The notes beneath the pieces are model-generated. The model worked only from the letters and a program-made list of their open reading frames with translations. It had not been told where the DNA came from and ran no database searches. Source: Micrococcales bacterium 31B (GTDB lineage Bacteria > Actinomycetota > Actinomycetes > Actinomycetales > Dermabacteraceae). Taken from it: a DNA stretch of 64,000 nt. Location of the stretch: positions 62,001 through 126,000 of the forward strand of contig JAFFTF010000004.1 of NCBI GenBank assembly GCA_022803075.1. Direction: 5' to 3'. A program made the translations under genes and the position numbers. Shown here one piece after another: positions 17,914 to 26,930 of the stretch (position 1 is its first letter; every line of letters begins with the position of its first letter).

Positions 17914-18072
17914 TCACGGATCTGGTAGTGGCCACTCCCAGCGCCCTGGCGGTGGTTGGGGTCTGTGGATGAGATCGACCATGTTGGTGAACTCCTGCGG
18001 GCCGCGCTTGCGAGGGTCACTGCGTTGCCAGAGGTGTTCGTCAACTCTCTCGAAGTGCACGACCCAGAAGCG
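17914..18072 (-). pseudogene. ISL3-family transposase remnant
   Basis: Read on the minus strand the stretch encodes VDEHLWQRSDPRKRGP followed by QEFTNMVDL, which matches VDEHVWHHVDPRKRGP and KELTGMVDL of the ISL3-type transposase near 62.1 kb of this window. Only about 50 residues remain, ending at a stop at 17914; no terminal repeats are visible. It is a small decayed fragment of a mobile element. Confidence 0.65.
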
Positions 18073-18080
18073 TGGCGGGT

Positions 18081-18121
18081 CTGACAAGGCCGGGGGTCTG
18101 ACAAGGCCGGGGGTCTGACAA
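18081..18121. repeat. 17-bp tandem repeat
   Basis: CTGACAAGGCCGGGGGT repeats twice, with a third partial copy (CTGACAA) starting at 18115. Confidence 0.8.
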
Positions 18122-18190
18122 TGCGATAAATACGGGCTCTCCTGCTTTGGATGCGAAGGTCACTCACGCATTCCGCGTTCGGCGATGTCT

Positions 18191-18204
18191 GTTTCACGTG
18201 AAAC
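18191..18204. other. parS site 2 (perfect)
   Basis: GTTTCACGTGAAAC, a perfect 14-bp parS palindrome for ParB, in non-coding DNA. Confidence 0.95.
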
Positions 18205-18471
18205 GTTGAAGCGGACACCAAAATCCCTACCGGACCAGCCGGGCCACCGAACGCGATCAGTATCCCGGTTGCACGAACAGGGTACCGGCTCACCGCCGTG
18301 ACAGTGCCTGCTGTGAGCGGACATTCGCCCGGCGAAGGCCGATCCTCGACTCCCCACGACAACCGAGTTCCCAACTACTGCGGGTCGGCGGCCTCGGCAG
18401 ACAACGGGGCGTGGTGTAGGGGTCAATTCTACGCCCCCGGGGTCCAACTCACTCAAGGTGTCATTCTGCAT

Positions 18472-18485
18472 GTTTCACGTGAAAC
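18472..18485. other. parS site 3 (perfect)
   Basis: GTTTCACGTGAAAC, a perfect parS palindrome 281 bp from site 2. Confidence 0.95.
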
Positions 18486-18718
18486 GTCCGCCGAAGCACC
18501 CAGTATGGCCTGCCCTCGACGCGAATGCGGCTTGACCTCCGGCGGCTCACCCGCGCCGTAAACGACATCAGCGATCACGCGCTACAGAGGCGTAGAAGTG
18601 AGTCCCGCAGTGTGGTGTAGCGCGGCGGTCCGGTTCGGCATTCACGACGTAGACGCGGTCACCGTGTGTTTCTTCGAGAAAACTCGCTACTTCTCACTCG
18701 AATGGAGTCATCAGAGAG

Positions 18719-19401
18719 ACCGCTCCTTACATTGTCGACCCTGCCGGCGTGCTGAGCGAAGCCCTCGCCGAAGCGTCGCCGGATCTCATGCGGCAATTAC
18801 TGCAGACCATGATCAAGGCGCTGTTATCCGCGGACGCTGACGCCGTGGGTGGCGCGCAACGGACAAACCCAGTCCGAGCGTATCGCGCCAGGCAACGGCC
18901 ACTGGCACCGCGAACTCGATACCCGCGTCGGCACCGTAGATGTCGCGACTCCCAAGCTGCGGTCGGGGAGGTACTTCCCGCTGTGGCTGCTCGAGCGGCA
19001 CAAGCGGGCCGAGACGGCATTGATCACCGTCGTCGCGGACTGCTACCTCGTCGCGGACTGCTACCTCGTCGGGGACTGCTACCTCGTCGGGGACTGCTAC
19101 CTCGTCGGGGTCTCAACCCGCCGGATGGACAAGTTCGTCAAGACCCTCGGGATCCCCAACTTGTCGACATCACAGGTCTTGCGGATGGCCGCGGACCCCG
19201 ACGAGCACGTCGGCCAGATCTGCCACCCTCCCCTCGGTGACGCGGGCCCGTTCACGTTCGTCGCCGCCGACGCACTCACCATGAAGGTCCGAGAAGACGG
19301 GCGCGTGATTAACGCGTTCGTGCTGGTTACGACCGGCGTGAACAGGGACGGGCGCCGAGAAGTACTCGGTCTACGGGTCGCCTCCAGCGAGACGGGAGCG
19401 G
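18719..19401 (+). pseudogene. IS256-family (mutator-type) transposase remnant
   Basis: The fragment begins with TAPYIVDPAGVLSEALAEAS and ASPDLMRQLLQTMIKALLSA, typical of the N-terminus of actinobacterial IS256 transposases. A one-base frameshift near 18850 moves the match to the next frame (HRELDTRVGTVDVATPKLRS, FPLWLLERHKRAETALITVV, FTFVAADALTMKVREDGRVI). It breaks off after LGLRVASSETGA, so the catalytic C-terminal half is gone. The expected ATG is also missing. An in-frame 18-bp repeat expands the sequence before GVSTRRMDK. It is certainly non-functional. Confidence 0.88.
19032..19103. repeat. Four 18-bp tandem repeats inside the IS256 remnant
   Basis: The units GTCGCGGACTGCTACCTC (two copies) and GTCGGGGACTGCTACCTC (two copies) encode DCYLVA/DCYLVG in series. 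Related transposases have this segment once, so the array arose by local duplication. Confidence 0.88.
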
Positions 19402-19671
19402 CCTCGAACAGCTCCGTCGCTGACCTCGTCGCCCCAGCCAAGGCGGTGCCGACACCATCCTCGAAACCAGCGCCCAACCCTCGCCACGAAGGCGACAGCA
19501 CCACCCCACTACTAGGGACGTGACCACGGTAGAAGTTTCGGCCGCCATCACCACTGCAACCCGAGAGAGGCCCAATACACGCCGTCAATTCCGCACGCTG
19601 CCCCGGTGGTTGCGCCTACGCAGGATGATTGGCGGACCGCAATCCGCCAACCACACATCGCCGCCTCCGAT

Positions 19672-19685
19672 GTTTCACGTGGAAC
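19672..19685. other. parS site 4 (one-base variant, reversed)
   Basis: GTTTCACGTGGAAC, the reverse complement of the GTTCCACGTGAAAC variant seen at sites 1, 6, 7 and 10. Confidence 0.9.
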
Positions 19686-20466
19686 GCGACCGAGCGGGTG
19701 CGCATAGTCGAAAAACTCGCATGACCCCACCACCGTTCAGACGGCAAAATGAAACTCGACCTCGAATTCTGGGATGAGTCCCTTGGTGTTGGAATGCATT
19801 GAATCCCGGGAAGCGGTGTGGTGGTTGGCGAACGTCGTAGTTGGTAGGCGCCGAGATCGAGGCGTTCGGGATGCACGCCTCGGCACTCGCGTTGGACACG
19901 AACGTGAGTAGATGATCGGTGAGGATGTCCGCGCAAGAGTCGTCGAGATTCGGGTACTCGCTAATGTCACGGAGATCAGGTTCGCGGCAATGCTGCGCCG
20001 TCTTTGCCAGGCAACGAGGCTAGTGCCCAGCGCTGACCGCGACCTGGCCGAGGAAGGGGACAGACCTAACCAGGAGAGTGTCAGTGAATCTGCAGGCCTA
20101 GACACGGCCGAGGTAGCCATTCCAGGTCGCCCGATCTTGACCGTCAAGACCCACAGACCCAGGACCTCGTGGCGACGTTGCAGCTGGCGTCGGTTGCCTT
20201 AAACTCTTCGGAGAAGTTCACTCTTCCATCCTCTTTGACCTTCTTGTGAGAGCGCCGGTGGAGACCGTGAACCCCGCCGTCCCGTTACAGGTGCTGCATT
20301 CAGGATGCCATTGCGAGATACGGGTACCTTGACGCGCTGACGAACTCGCAATGTCGACCGTGCAAATTCCGCCGATCACGTCGGGCGAAGACTCGGTCGG
20401 ACCACGCGGGGCTCGTGGCGAGTAAACCCTCACGCGACCTCACAACAGATTCGTCATCCCAGCATG

Positions 20467-20480
20467 GTTTCACGTGAAAC
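20467..20480. other. parS site 5 (perfect)
   Basis: GTTTCACGTGAAAC, a perfect parS palindrome in non-coding DNA. Confidence 0.95.
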
Positions 20481-20576
20481 ACCCGCACGCGGACGCGCGT
20501 CACTCAGGGCCCACGTGAATGAACCAACGCCATCCGCTGTGTGCGGAAGCAACCGCGGGGATGGAGAAGTAAAGTC

Positions 20577-20616
20577 GCCACGGCCACGGCCACGGCCACG
20601 GCCACGGCCACGGCCA
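20577..20616. repeat. GCCACG hexanucleotide repeat
   Basis: Six perfect GCCACG units followed by GCCA. It is not inside a credible gene and is a probable slippage tract. Confidence 0.92.
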
Positions 20617-20969
20617 AACCTATAACCGTGCGCGAACTACCGACGGCTCTGAATACGAGGAGATGTACGAGACCGAAGTCCGTGGTAGAGCCTCTTGCAC
20701 TGGATTTGCGATGGCCCATAGAGGGAAAGTCCGAAGGCAATAGTCGCCACTGACGCCACTTCGGATACCGCGTGAGTTAGACGGCGGTTGCCAGTAAGTG
20801 GCCGATACAAGGCAACGCATGGTGAAGATTGTCGAGTCGCCGAGGACGACAACTAGCACCAGTACCGGGCCAGGTCAGTTGAGTGTTGGCCGTCCTCGGG
20901 TAGAGCCGTGTATGACGAGGCTTTTGGAGATCGTCGAATGGGAAGGTCCATCGTTGGACCGGCAACGGT

Positions 20970-20983
20970 GTTCCACGTGAAAC
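20970..20983. other. parS site 6 (one-base variant)
   Basis: GTTCCACGTGAAAC, a variant within the ParB consensus. Confidence 0.92.
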
Positions 20984-21759
20984 ATGCCCGACTTGCACTA
21001 CAAGGTCTCGTTGAGAACCAGCCGCATCGGCCCCCAACATGCCAGGTCCCACATCAAGTGCCGCCCTGATCGGACCTCAACACCTCAAGGGCACCTGTAC
21101 AAGACCCTGTGCAGTGCACGCCAATGCGCCGCAGCATTCGACCGTGACTCGCCGCCCACAGCGCTCTACAATCGCGCAGCGACCATGTCCGTACCCTAAT
21201 ACAACAGGAAGGTCTGCATTCTCGCCGCGTTGGGGCAGAAATTGGGGCTGTGTGCCCTCCTAATGGCCCGTGGCTGCGGGAATGACCGATCACCCCACTG
21301 GCCCCTTGAAAGGGCGGCAGAGGGCCGTCCCATAGACCCCCCTACTCGCACTCATCCTCGAAAATTTTCTTCGGCTGCACCGAGTCGTGTCGGATTCCGT
21401 GACATTTTCAGACTCTGCTCGATGAACCGATCGACGTCCATTTGCCTCATTGGCAGTGTTCACTAGCGCTCCACTGGGCGGCAGATCATCCGTTCTCTGA
21501 CCGAACCGATGAGCCTATGCCGTTCACCGCAAGTACGTGGAGAAGACCGCAATTGCGATCACTCTCAGCGGCGTCCCCAGGATCTGAGCCAACGCCATCG
21601 CGAATTCTTCGGGAACCGCTCTCATACCCCGTTCAAAACGCCAACCCATCACGTGCCTAGAGGATGCGGCACCTTGTGCAGTCGTGGTCCACCTCGACGA
21701 CATTGTCGTTGCACGTTAGTTGTCCAGCGATAAAACTGTCGGGATCGTCGAAACGAAGT

Positions 21760-21773
21760 GTTCCACGTGAAAC
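21760..21773. other. parS site 7 (one-base variant)
   Basis: GTTCCACGTGAAAC in non-coding DNA, 293 bp before site 8. Confidence 0.92.
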
Positions 21774-22052
21774 ATCTCCCGTGGACACCTTGGCACGGAC
21801 GCACAACCGGGCACACATTAGCGTTCGAACACAGCCACTTTCTACTGACTGGCAACCTTCTTTGCATTGGTAATGAACCAAGTTTCGCCTCATTGGGCCC
21901 CTACTCTGACCGTGGTTGATGGGCGTGTGGCACCACAAGGAACGACATAGCTGTACTAGGCCCTACCCATGAGCCAACTCGTCGACCGCGAGGAAATGGC
22001 TCCTTCCAGCCGAGGTCACCCCATCCTGAGAGGTCTCCAACCTTCTATTCAT

Positions 22053-22066
22053 GTTTCACGTGAAAC
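22053..22066. other. parS site 8 (perfect)
   Basis: GTTTCACGTGAAAC, a perfect parS palindrome. Confidence 0.95.
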
Positions 22067-22156
22067 ACGTGCATCGACGTGCGATGCTTGCTATCGGCTC
22101 TCGTAGCTCGAGAAGTGGACGGCAGGGCCAAGTCCAAAGATGTTGTTAGAGGGAGT

Positions 22157-22177
22157 GGCACAGGCACAGGCACAGGC
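22157..22177. repeat. GGCACA hexanucleotide repeat
   Basis: About 3.5 perfect GGCACA units. It is the same repeat length (6 bp) as the arrays at 20577 and 22683. Confidence 0.8.
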
Positions 22178-22632
22178 GTGCTAGCGAGCCACAGTGCACC
22201 TAGTACTGCGTTCTGGCATGGTTGCCATTCCCGGCCCGGAGCCGCAATTCGATGGGTTACGGGTCCAGAATGTCTCGTGTGTCCGGCGCGCAGCGGGGCT
22301 CAGGTGTGCGCCCATCCTTTGCCGGGTAGTTGTTATGTTCGAGATTGTCGCGGTTGATGTCGTGGGCGGGCTCGCTAACTGCGTCGAGAGTGACACGCAC
22401 GGGCTGCGCGCAGTGCTCAGGGTGATCACGGTGCCCAGGGATTGGGTGCTCCGCAATGCTTGTGGAGCCACCATGGGAGGGCTTGGCGTCGGTGATCGAC
22501 GAGCGGGCCGGGACTCGTATTATTAGCGCGCAGCGAGGGGACTCGTGGATTCCTCGTGACTGTACGAGGACTCCAGTGAACCAGTACTTGGGTATTTCCT
22601 GGATGGTGTTTTACCTGGGAGGGGCAACATTG

Positions 22633-22788
22633 GCGCCATTGTCAGCGATTGCGCCAGCGGCAGCGGCAGCGCCAGCGCCAGGGTTGCGGTTGCGGTTGCG
22701 GTTGCGGTTGCGGTTGCGGTTGCGGTTGCGGTTGCGGTTGCGGTTGCGGTTGCGGTTGCGGTTGCGGTTGCGGTTGCGCCATTGTCAG
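22633..22788. repeat. GTTGCG hexanucleotide array bounded by a 13-bp direct repeat
   Basis: Sixteen perfect GTTGCG units span 22683-22778, preceded by degenerate GCGGCA/GCGCCA hexamers from about 22647. The whole is bracketed by GCGCCATTGTCAG at 22633-22645 and 22776-22788. The frame across it reads Leu-Arg repeats on the plus strand and Ala-Thr on the minus strand; neither is a believable gene. Confidence 0.95.
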
Positions 22789-23063
22789 AGGATGGCGACT
22801 TTGCTGGTCTTGAGATTGCGTTCGATCGGTGATCTAAGTGTCCCGTGTGGGGCTTACTACGGCACGTGCAACTCCAACGACGGCCGTCAACAGGAATCGT
22901 TAAAGGGCTGGCATTGGCCTGCAAAGTAACAAACTTTCGGACACACCTTTAGGCTTATAACCGTCCGTTGCGTTTCCCACCGAGAACTGCCGCGGTCTGC
23001 CATTCCACTGGCGCGCATGCAGAATCGCCTGCAACCTCATCTCGACGTAAGCACCCCATCAAC

Positions 23064-23077
23064 GTTTCACGTGAAAC
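23064..23077. other. parS site 9 (perfect)
   Basis: GTTTCACGTGAAAC, a perfect parS palindrome. Confidence 0.95.
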
Positions 23078-23340
23078 TTCACTGTGCCCTGCCGATAATT
23101 GCACCTCCAGCGTCGCGTCCGTGCGAGGTATGTCGTATCGGGCACCCAGCGTCGCCACGTCTATCCGCATTCGTTTCAGGACGCCGGACACGAACCCTCG
23201 CTGATAGTGCAACACGGCTCGCGCGTCTCAGTCTGCCACCGAGGTCACGTGTTACCGAACTCACGCCTCCACCGATCTCGCAGTTGGCTGAGTCTGCGGC
23301 TGAGAGTGCCACGCTGCTCACGAGTGTGGTCAATGCGAGT

Positions 23341-23354
23341 GTTCCACGTGAAAC
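23341..23354. other. parS site 10 (one-base variant)
   Basis: GTTCCACGTGAAAC, a variant within the ParB consensus. Confidence 0.92.
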
Positions 23355-23580
23355 ACCCGCGTCAATACAAGGCGCACGGACATCCACGCTGCTGCGGGGT
23401 AGCAGCAAGATACTAGTCACCGAACCTTCGCCACACTCATGCACGAGGCCGGTATCGCACTTCGGCATTTCCAACGCTGTCTCACCATGTCGATGTCGGC
23501 CTCGGGCGGCGCAACACCTAGATCGTCAGTTGTCGTCCACTCGCGTGTCTCCCGGCATCACGCTGCAACACTGCCCCTTT

Positions 23581-23594
23581 GTTTCACGTGAAAC
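23581..23594. other. parS site 11 (perfect)
   Basis: GTTTCACGTGAAAC, 240 bp after site 10, the tightest spacing in the array. Confidence 0.95.
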
Positions 23595-24009
23595 ACACCG
23601 GCCAGGTTTCCCGCTCTCAATCGCGATTTCACACCTTCGACCGCTGCAATCTGCACGCAAGAAACCCTGACACTCAGAGAAACGACAAAAACGCGATGAG
23701 CGCCCTTCTCCCAGCCTTAACCCCCAGAATCAACCAATCACTCCACCCTCGGCCTCAAAGTCGCTGTAAGGGGCCCTCCACGCCCTTGTTATTTTCGATC
23801 GTGGCCTCATTATTGGGGGGGCGGTACCGCGGCGATCTCACGTGGTCGCCGTGTGTCGGTCAGTGCACGTGTGCATGGCACCGATGCCCACGCACACACG
23901 GCACCCCACTCTGGCGGAGACGTCCGCCGGCACGAAGGATGAGCACGTGCTCAGGTCGAGATATGCTCCCCGCGCGTACACGCCCAGCGGTCGGCTCGAT
24001 CCACTAGAC

Positions 24010-24023
24010 GTTTCACGTGAAAC
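24010..24023. other. parS site 12 (perfect)
   Basis: GTTTCACGTGAAAC, a perfect parS palindrome. Confidence 0.95.
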
Positions 24024-24317
24024 AGTTCGGACCCTCTATGGGTTGCTCGACCGACGCGGTGGGCTGTCACCACCCGACCGTGTCAACGACTTCACCATGC
24101 AGAGACGTGGCTCCCGCTATCGGCCCAACGCGACCAGTATGTGTGGAAAACTCACTGACGCGAGGCTCGTACAGCGGATCGCCCGTCGAGATTTCGAGCG
24201 AGCTTGCCCGCGTCACCCGGCAAAACTCCAGGTCAGCTCATTGCAGCTGCAAAGACATGCAATCGGCCAGCTCGAAAATTGAATTTGCACAGGTGCGCCG
24301 TTGTTCTGTGTAAAACA

Positions 24318-24355
24318 CAAGGCGCCGACGTTTCACGTGAAACGTCGGCGCCTTG
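24318..24355 (-). terminator. 38-bp perfect palindrome: probable parB terminator containing parS
   Basis: CAAGGCGCCGAC and its complement flank the parS core, giving 19-bp arms without a loop or mismatch. It starts 10 bases past the parB stop in the direction of parB transcription and is followed there by TTTTACAC. As RNA it would fold into a very stable hairpin. Terminator function is inferred; the palindrome and parS are seen directly. Confidence 0.65.
24330..24343. other. parS site 13 (perfect, centre of a long palindrome)
   Basis: GTTTCACGTGAAAC forms the centre of the 38-bp perfect palindrome immediately downstream of parB. Confidence 0.95.
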
Positions 24356-24365
24356 ACGCAGATGC

Positions 24366-25886
24366 TTACTCGTCAACCTCGGCACCGGGAGCAATAACCT
24401 CCAGAATCCGTTGGAGGTCGTCCATGCCGCTGAACTCGACAGTGAGTTTGCCACGGCGGGTTCCCATAGCGATCTTTACCCGAGTATCGAACCTATCGGA
24501 GAGTCGACCGGCAATGTCGTCCATCACGGGGTTGATGGTGCGTCCTATACGATGCGCCGGGAGATCGGGGGCTTGGTTATCACCCAGAGCCACGAGTTCT
24601 TCGGTTGCTCGAACCGAAAGGCCCTCAGCCACAACCTTCTGCGCCAGTCGTTCAATTGCCGCGTTGTCTTTCAAACCCAGCAGGGCCCTCGCGTGCCCCA
24701 TGGACAACACGCCGGCGGCCACGCGACGCTGCACGAGCGGCGGCAACTTCATCAAGCGGATCATGTTCGAGATCTGGGGCCGCGAGCGTCCGATCCGAGA
24801 CGCTAATTCTTCCTGGGTGCACCCGAAATCCTCCAGCAACTGGCTGTAGGCCGCTGCCTCTTCGAGTGGGTTCAACTGTGCTCGATGCAGGTTTTCGAGA
24901 AGTGCATCGCGCAGGAGGTCATCGTCGCTGGTGGTGCGAATGATGGCCGGCACGAATTCCTTGTCGGCCAATTTGCTGGCTCGCCAGCGGCGCTCACCCA
25001 TGATGATTTCGTACTGCAGCCCGTCAGGCACAGAATCGAGCAGGGGCTCGGGGATGGGACGCACCACAATCGGCTGAAGCACACCAATCTCGCGCACTGA
25101 AAATACCAGTTCGTCGAGTGCCTCCTCGTCAAAGACTTCGCGAGGCTGCCGCGGATTCGGCCGAATGGAATTAACTGGCAGGTCGGCGAATGCGGCGCCC
25201 GGCACGGGCAACAGGGCCGCGGCATCCGTTTCGGTCTTGTCCTCCACCGGCTGGGGGTTCTCAACCACGGTTGGTGCGCCGGTCTCCACGGCTAGGCCCT
25301 GAACTTCCTCAGCCACAACTGACGTTGCCGTGGCAGATTCGGGCTGTGGGTCAACACCCGTTTCACGTGAAACATCCCCGTGAGGCTCAGCATCCGAACC
25401 CTGCGCTGACACTACCGCATTCTCCGGCTTCACCATCTCGGCCACCGCCGGTTCCACGGGAACAGAGTCAACGACCTTCGGGTCAGCTGGCTGAGGCGCA
25501 TCTACCGCGGGCGCTTCACGCGATTTCGTCGGCGAGGCGCCCTTTGCTCGGGAAGACTTCGTCGCAACCTTGTCGGTGCTCGGTGCAGCAGCTTCGGTGG
25601 CCTTCGCTGGTTTAGCCGCGCTCGTCGCCTTCGTGCCGGCGCGGGAGGCCCTCATGTCGCCCGCCAGGGACGAGGCCAGATCCGACGCGCGCCGCTTCGG
25701 CCTCTCGTCGCCTTGGGGGAAGAAAGTGTCGATACCCTGTCGTCCCGTACGGTAGGACGCGGGGGTTGCGTCTTCGCTGGGACGGGCCACCTTGGCGTCC
25801 GGCTCAACCGGTGGAGTGGTGAGAGCGGGAATCAGCGAACCCAGCCCACGCCCCAAACCACGGCTCTGATTCTTGCGTTCAACCAT
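24366..25886 (-). CDS. parB: Chromosome-partitioning protein ParB
   Basis: A 506-residue CTP-dependent DNA clamp that loads at parS and spreads. A short conserved start ([12 protein letters not shown]) is followed by about 200 residues of low-complexity Ala/Thr/Pro/Glu sequence, an unusually long disordered insert. Next come the CTPase domain with [15 protein letters not shown] (about 236) and GERRWRA (297-303), the [14 protein letters not shown] motif (331-344) and the parS-recognising helix-turn-helix ([20 protein letters not shown]). The C-terminal dimerisation region ends at GAEVDE. It lies 8 bases behind parA as an operon. A perfect parS lies within the coding region of the insert (residues VSRET, about 172-176). 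Confidence 0.97.
   Translation of the reverse strand: MVERKNQSRGLGRGLGSLIPALTTPPVEPDAKVARPSEDATPASYRTGRQGIDTFFPQGDERPKRRASDLASSLAGDMRASRAGTKATSAAKPAKATEAAAPSTDKVATKSSRAKGASPTKSREAPAVDAPQPADPKVVDSVPVEPAVAEMVKPENAVVSAQGSDAEPHGDVSRETGVDPQPESATATSVVAEEVQGLAVETGAPTVVENPQPVEDKTETDAAALLPVPGAAFADLPVNSIRPNPRQPREVFDEEALDELVFSVREIGVLQPIVVRPIPEPLLDSVPDGLQYEIIMGERRWRASKLADKEFVPAIIRTTSDDDLLRDALLENLHRAQLNPLEEAAAYSQLLEDFGCTQEELASRIGRSRPQISNMIRLMKLPPLVQRRVAAGVLSMGHARALLGLKDNAAIERLAQKVVAEGLSVRATEELVALGDNQAPDLPAHRIGRTINPVMDDIAGRLSDRFDTRVKIAMGTRRGKLTVEFSGMDDLQRILEVIAPGAEVDE
25360..25373. other. parS site 14 (perfect, inside parB)
   Basis: GTTTCACGTGAAAC within the coding sequence of the low-complexity insert of parB; the codons read V-S-R-E-T. 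Confidence 0.95.
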
Positions 25887-25894
25887 GAAGGAAC

Positions 25895-26794
25895 CTACTT
25901 AGTCGTAGCGCGCTGCGCTATTTCGCGGGCGGCCTCGAGATACGCCTGGGCACCCGATGAACTGGGGTCATACGTGATGACGGTTTGACCATAACTGGGT
26001 GCCTCGGAGACACGCACGGAGCGAGGGATGGCCACGGCCAGCGTCTGCTGGGCAAAGTGGTTTCGCACGTCCTCGGCCACCTGCGTGGCGAGGCGGGTTC
26101 GCCCATCGAACATGGTCAACAATATTGTTGAAATTTCAAGTGAAGGGTTCAGGTGCGCCTGAATCAACCCAATGCTCTTCAACAACTGTGACAAGCCCTC
26201 CAGCGCGTAGTACTCACACTGAATCGGAATCAACACTTCGTTCGCGCACACGAATGCGTTCACGGTCAGCAATCCGAGCGACGGAGGGCAGTCGATGAAA
26301 ACATAGTCCAGTCGGGGCAGTCCCTTGCGTTCACGAAACTTGGCGTACTGAGCCAGCGCCGCCTTGAGTCGGTCTTCGCGGTGCGACAGCGACACCAATT
26401 CAACTTCGGCGCCAGCCAAATCGGTCGTCGAGGGAACACACAGTAGCGACTCGAAATCTGGGCACGACTTCACGACCTCCGACATGGGGACGTCCTCAAT
26501 CAGCACGTCATACACGCTCGAGACGCCCGAGTGATGATCTACCCCAAGCGCCGTCGACGCATTGCCCTGGGGATCGTTATCAATCACCAACACGTTCAAC
26601 CCATGCTGAGCGAGCGACGCCGCAATGTTGACGGCCGACGACGTTTTGCCCACGCCGCCCTTCTGATTGGCTACCGTGAAAACGCGAGTGTGGTGCGGTA
26701 TGGGTAGCGTCAGCTCGGCGGCCTCCGGTGTGTAGCGTGTCGCCAGTCTCGAAGCAGACTCTGCGGCAGGTGTAGCCAACGGTTTTCTCCCCAT
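25895..26794 (-). CDS. parA: Chromosome-partitioning ATPase ParA (Soj)
   Basis: A 299-residue deviant Walker ATPase that binds DNA with ATP and moves ParB-parS complexes. It shows the deviant Walker [21 protein letters not shown] (about 43-62), the switch region [17 protein letters not shown] and [17 protein letters not shown]. About 38 residues precede the ATPase core. The codirectional rsmG gene ends 136 bases upstream, so parAB probably has its own promoter in that gap; no confident -35/-10 pair was found. Confidence 0.97.
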   Translation of the reverse strand: MGRKPLATPAAESASRLATRYTPEAAELTLPIPHHTRVFTVANQKGGVGKTSSAVNIAASLAQHGLNVLVIDNDPQGNASTALGVDHHSGVSSVYDVLIEDVPMSEVVKSCPDFESLLCVPSTTDLAGAEVELVSLSHREDRLKAALAQYAKFRERKGLPRLDYVFIDCPPSLGLLTVNAFVCANEVLIPIQCEYYALEGLSQLLKSIGLIQAHLNPSLEISTILLTMFDGRTRLATQVAEDVRNHFAQQTLAVAIPRSVRVSEAPSYGQTVITYDPSSSGAQAYLEAAREIAQRATTK

Positions 26795-26930
26795 TCGAAA
26801 GACATCACTCGCGAAACTTCAGCCTAATACCAAGTGAGCATGCGCCGCATAGCCCCGCAGTATTGTCCGCGCGGATCGCTCACAAGCGGCGGCAAAAACA
26901 TCGCGATCAGATCAAGGTCAACTCTAACGG

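Larger units (their letters stand above)
17170..24365. other. Gene-poor parS-rich region (centromere-like platform)
   Basis: About 7.2 kb between the thioredoxin-like gene and parB contains no reading frame I can support as an intact gene. The frames present are short, switch strands and lack family resemblance. It visibly has lower GC content than the flanks. It holds 13 parS sites spaced 240-1200 bp apart, DnaA-box-like motifs at its left end, an ISL3 transposase remnant (about 17.9-18.1 kb), an IS256 transposase remnant (18.7-19.4 kb), and short tandem repeats at 18.1, 20.6, 22.2 and 22.7 kb. The remaining stretches (19.5-20.4, 21.0-21.7 and 23.6-24.0 kb) show nothing else recognisable. 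The likely role is a loading and spreading platform for ParB next to parAB. Confidence 0.8.

Noticed and set aside
19032-19103. Regular 18-bp repeats considered as a CRISPR array
   Set aside because: The units are directly adjacent without spacers and lie in frame in a transposase remnant; no cas genes are present.
19737-20202. Open frames on both strands at 19.7-20.2 kb
   Set aside because: No protein family, no ribosome-binding site, and codon positions lack the strong G/C third-base bias of the true genes.
22456-22929. Open frames of 130-157 codons across the GTTGCG array, on both strands
   Set aside because: They owe their length to the hexamer repeat, which has no stop in any frame; flanking codons show no protein family and no ribosome-binding site.
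23940-23953. TGAGCACGTGCTCA palindrome in the parS region
   Set aside because: It shares the CACGTG centre but has different arms from parS; a single copy with no partner.
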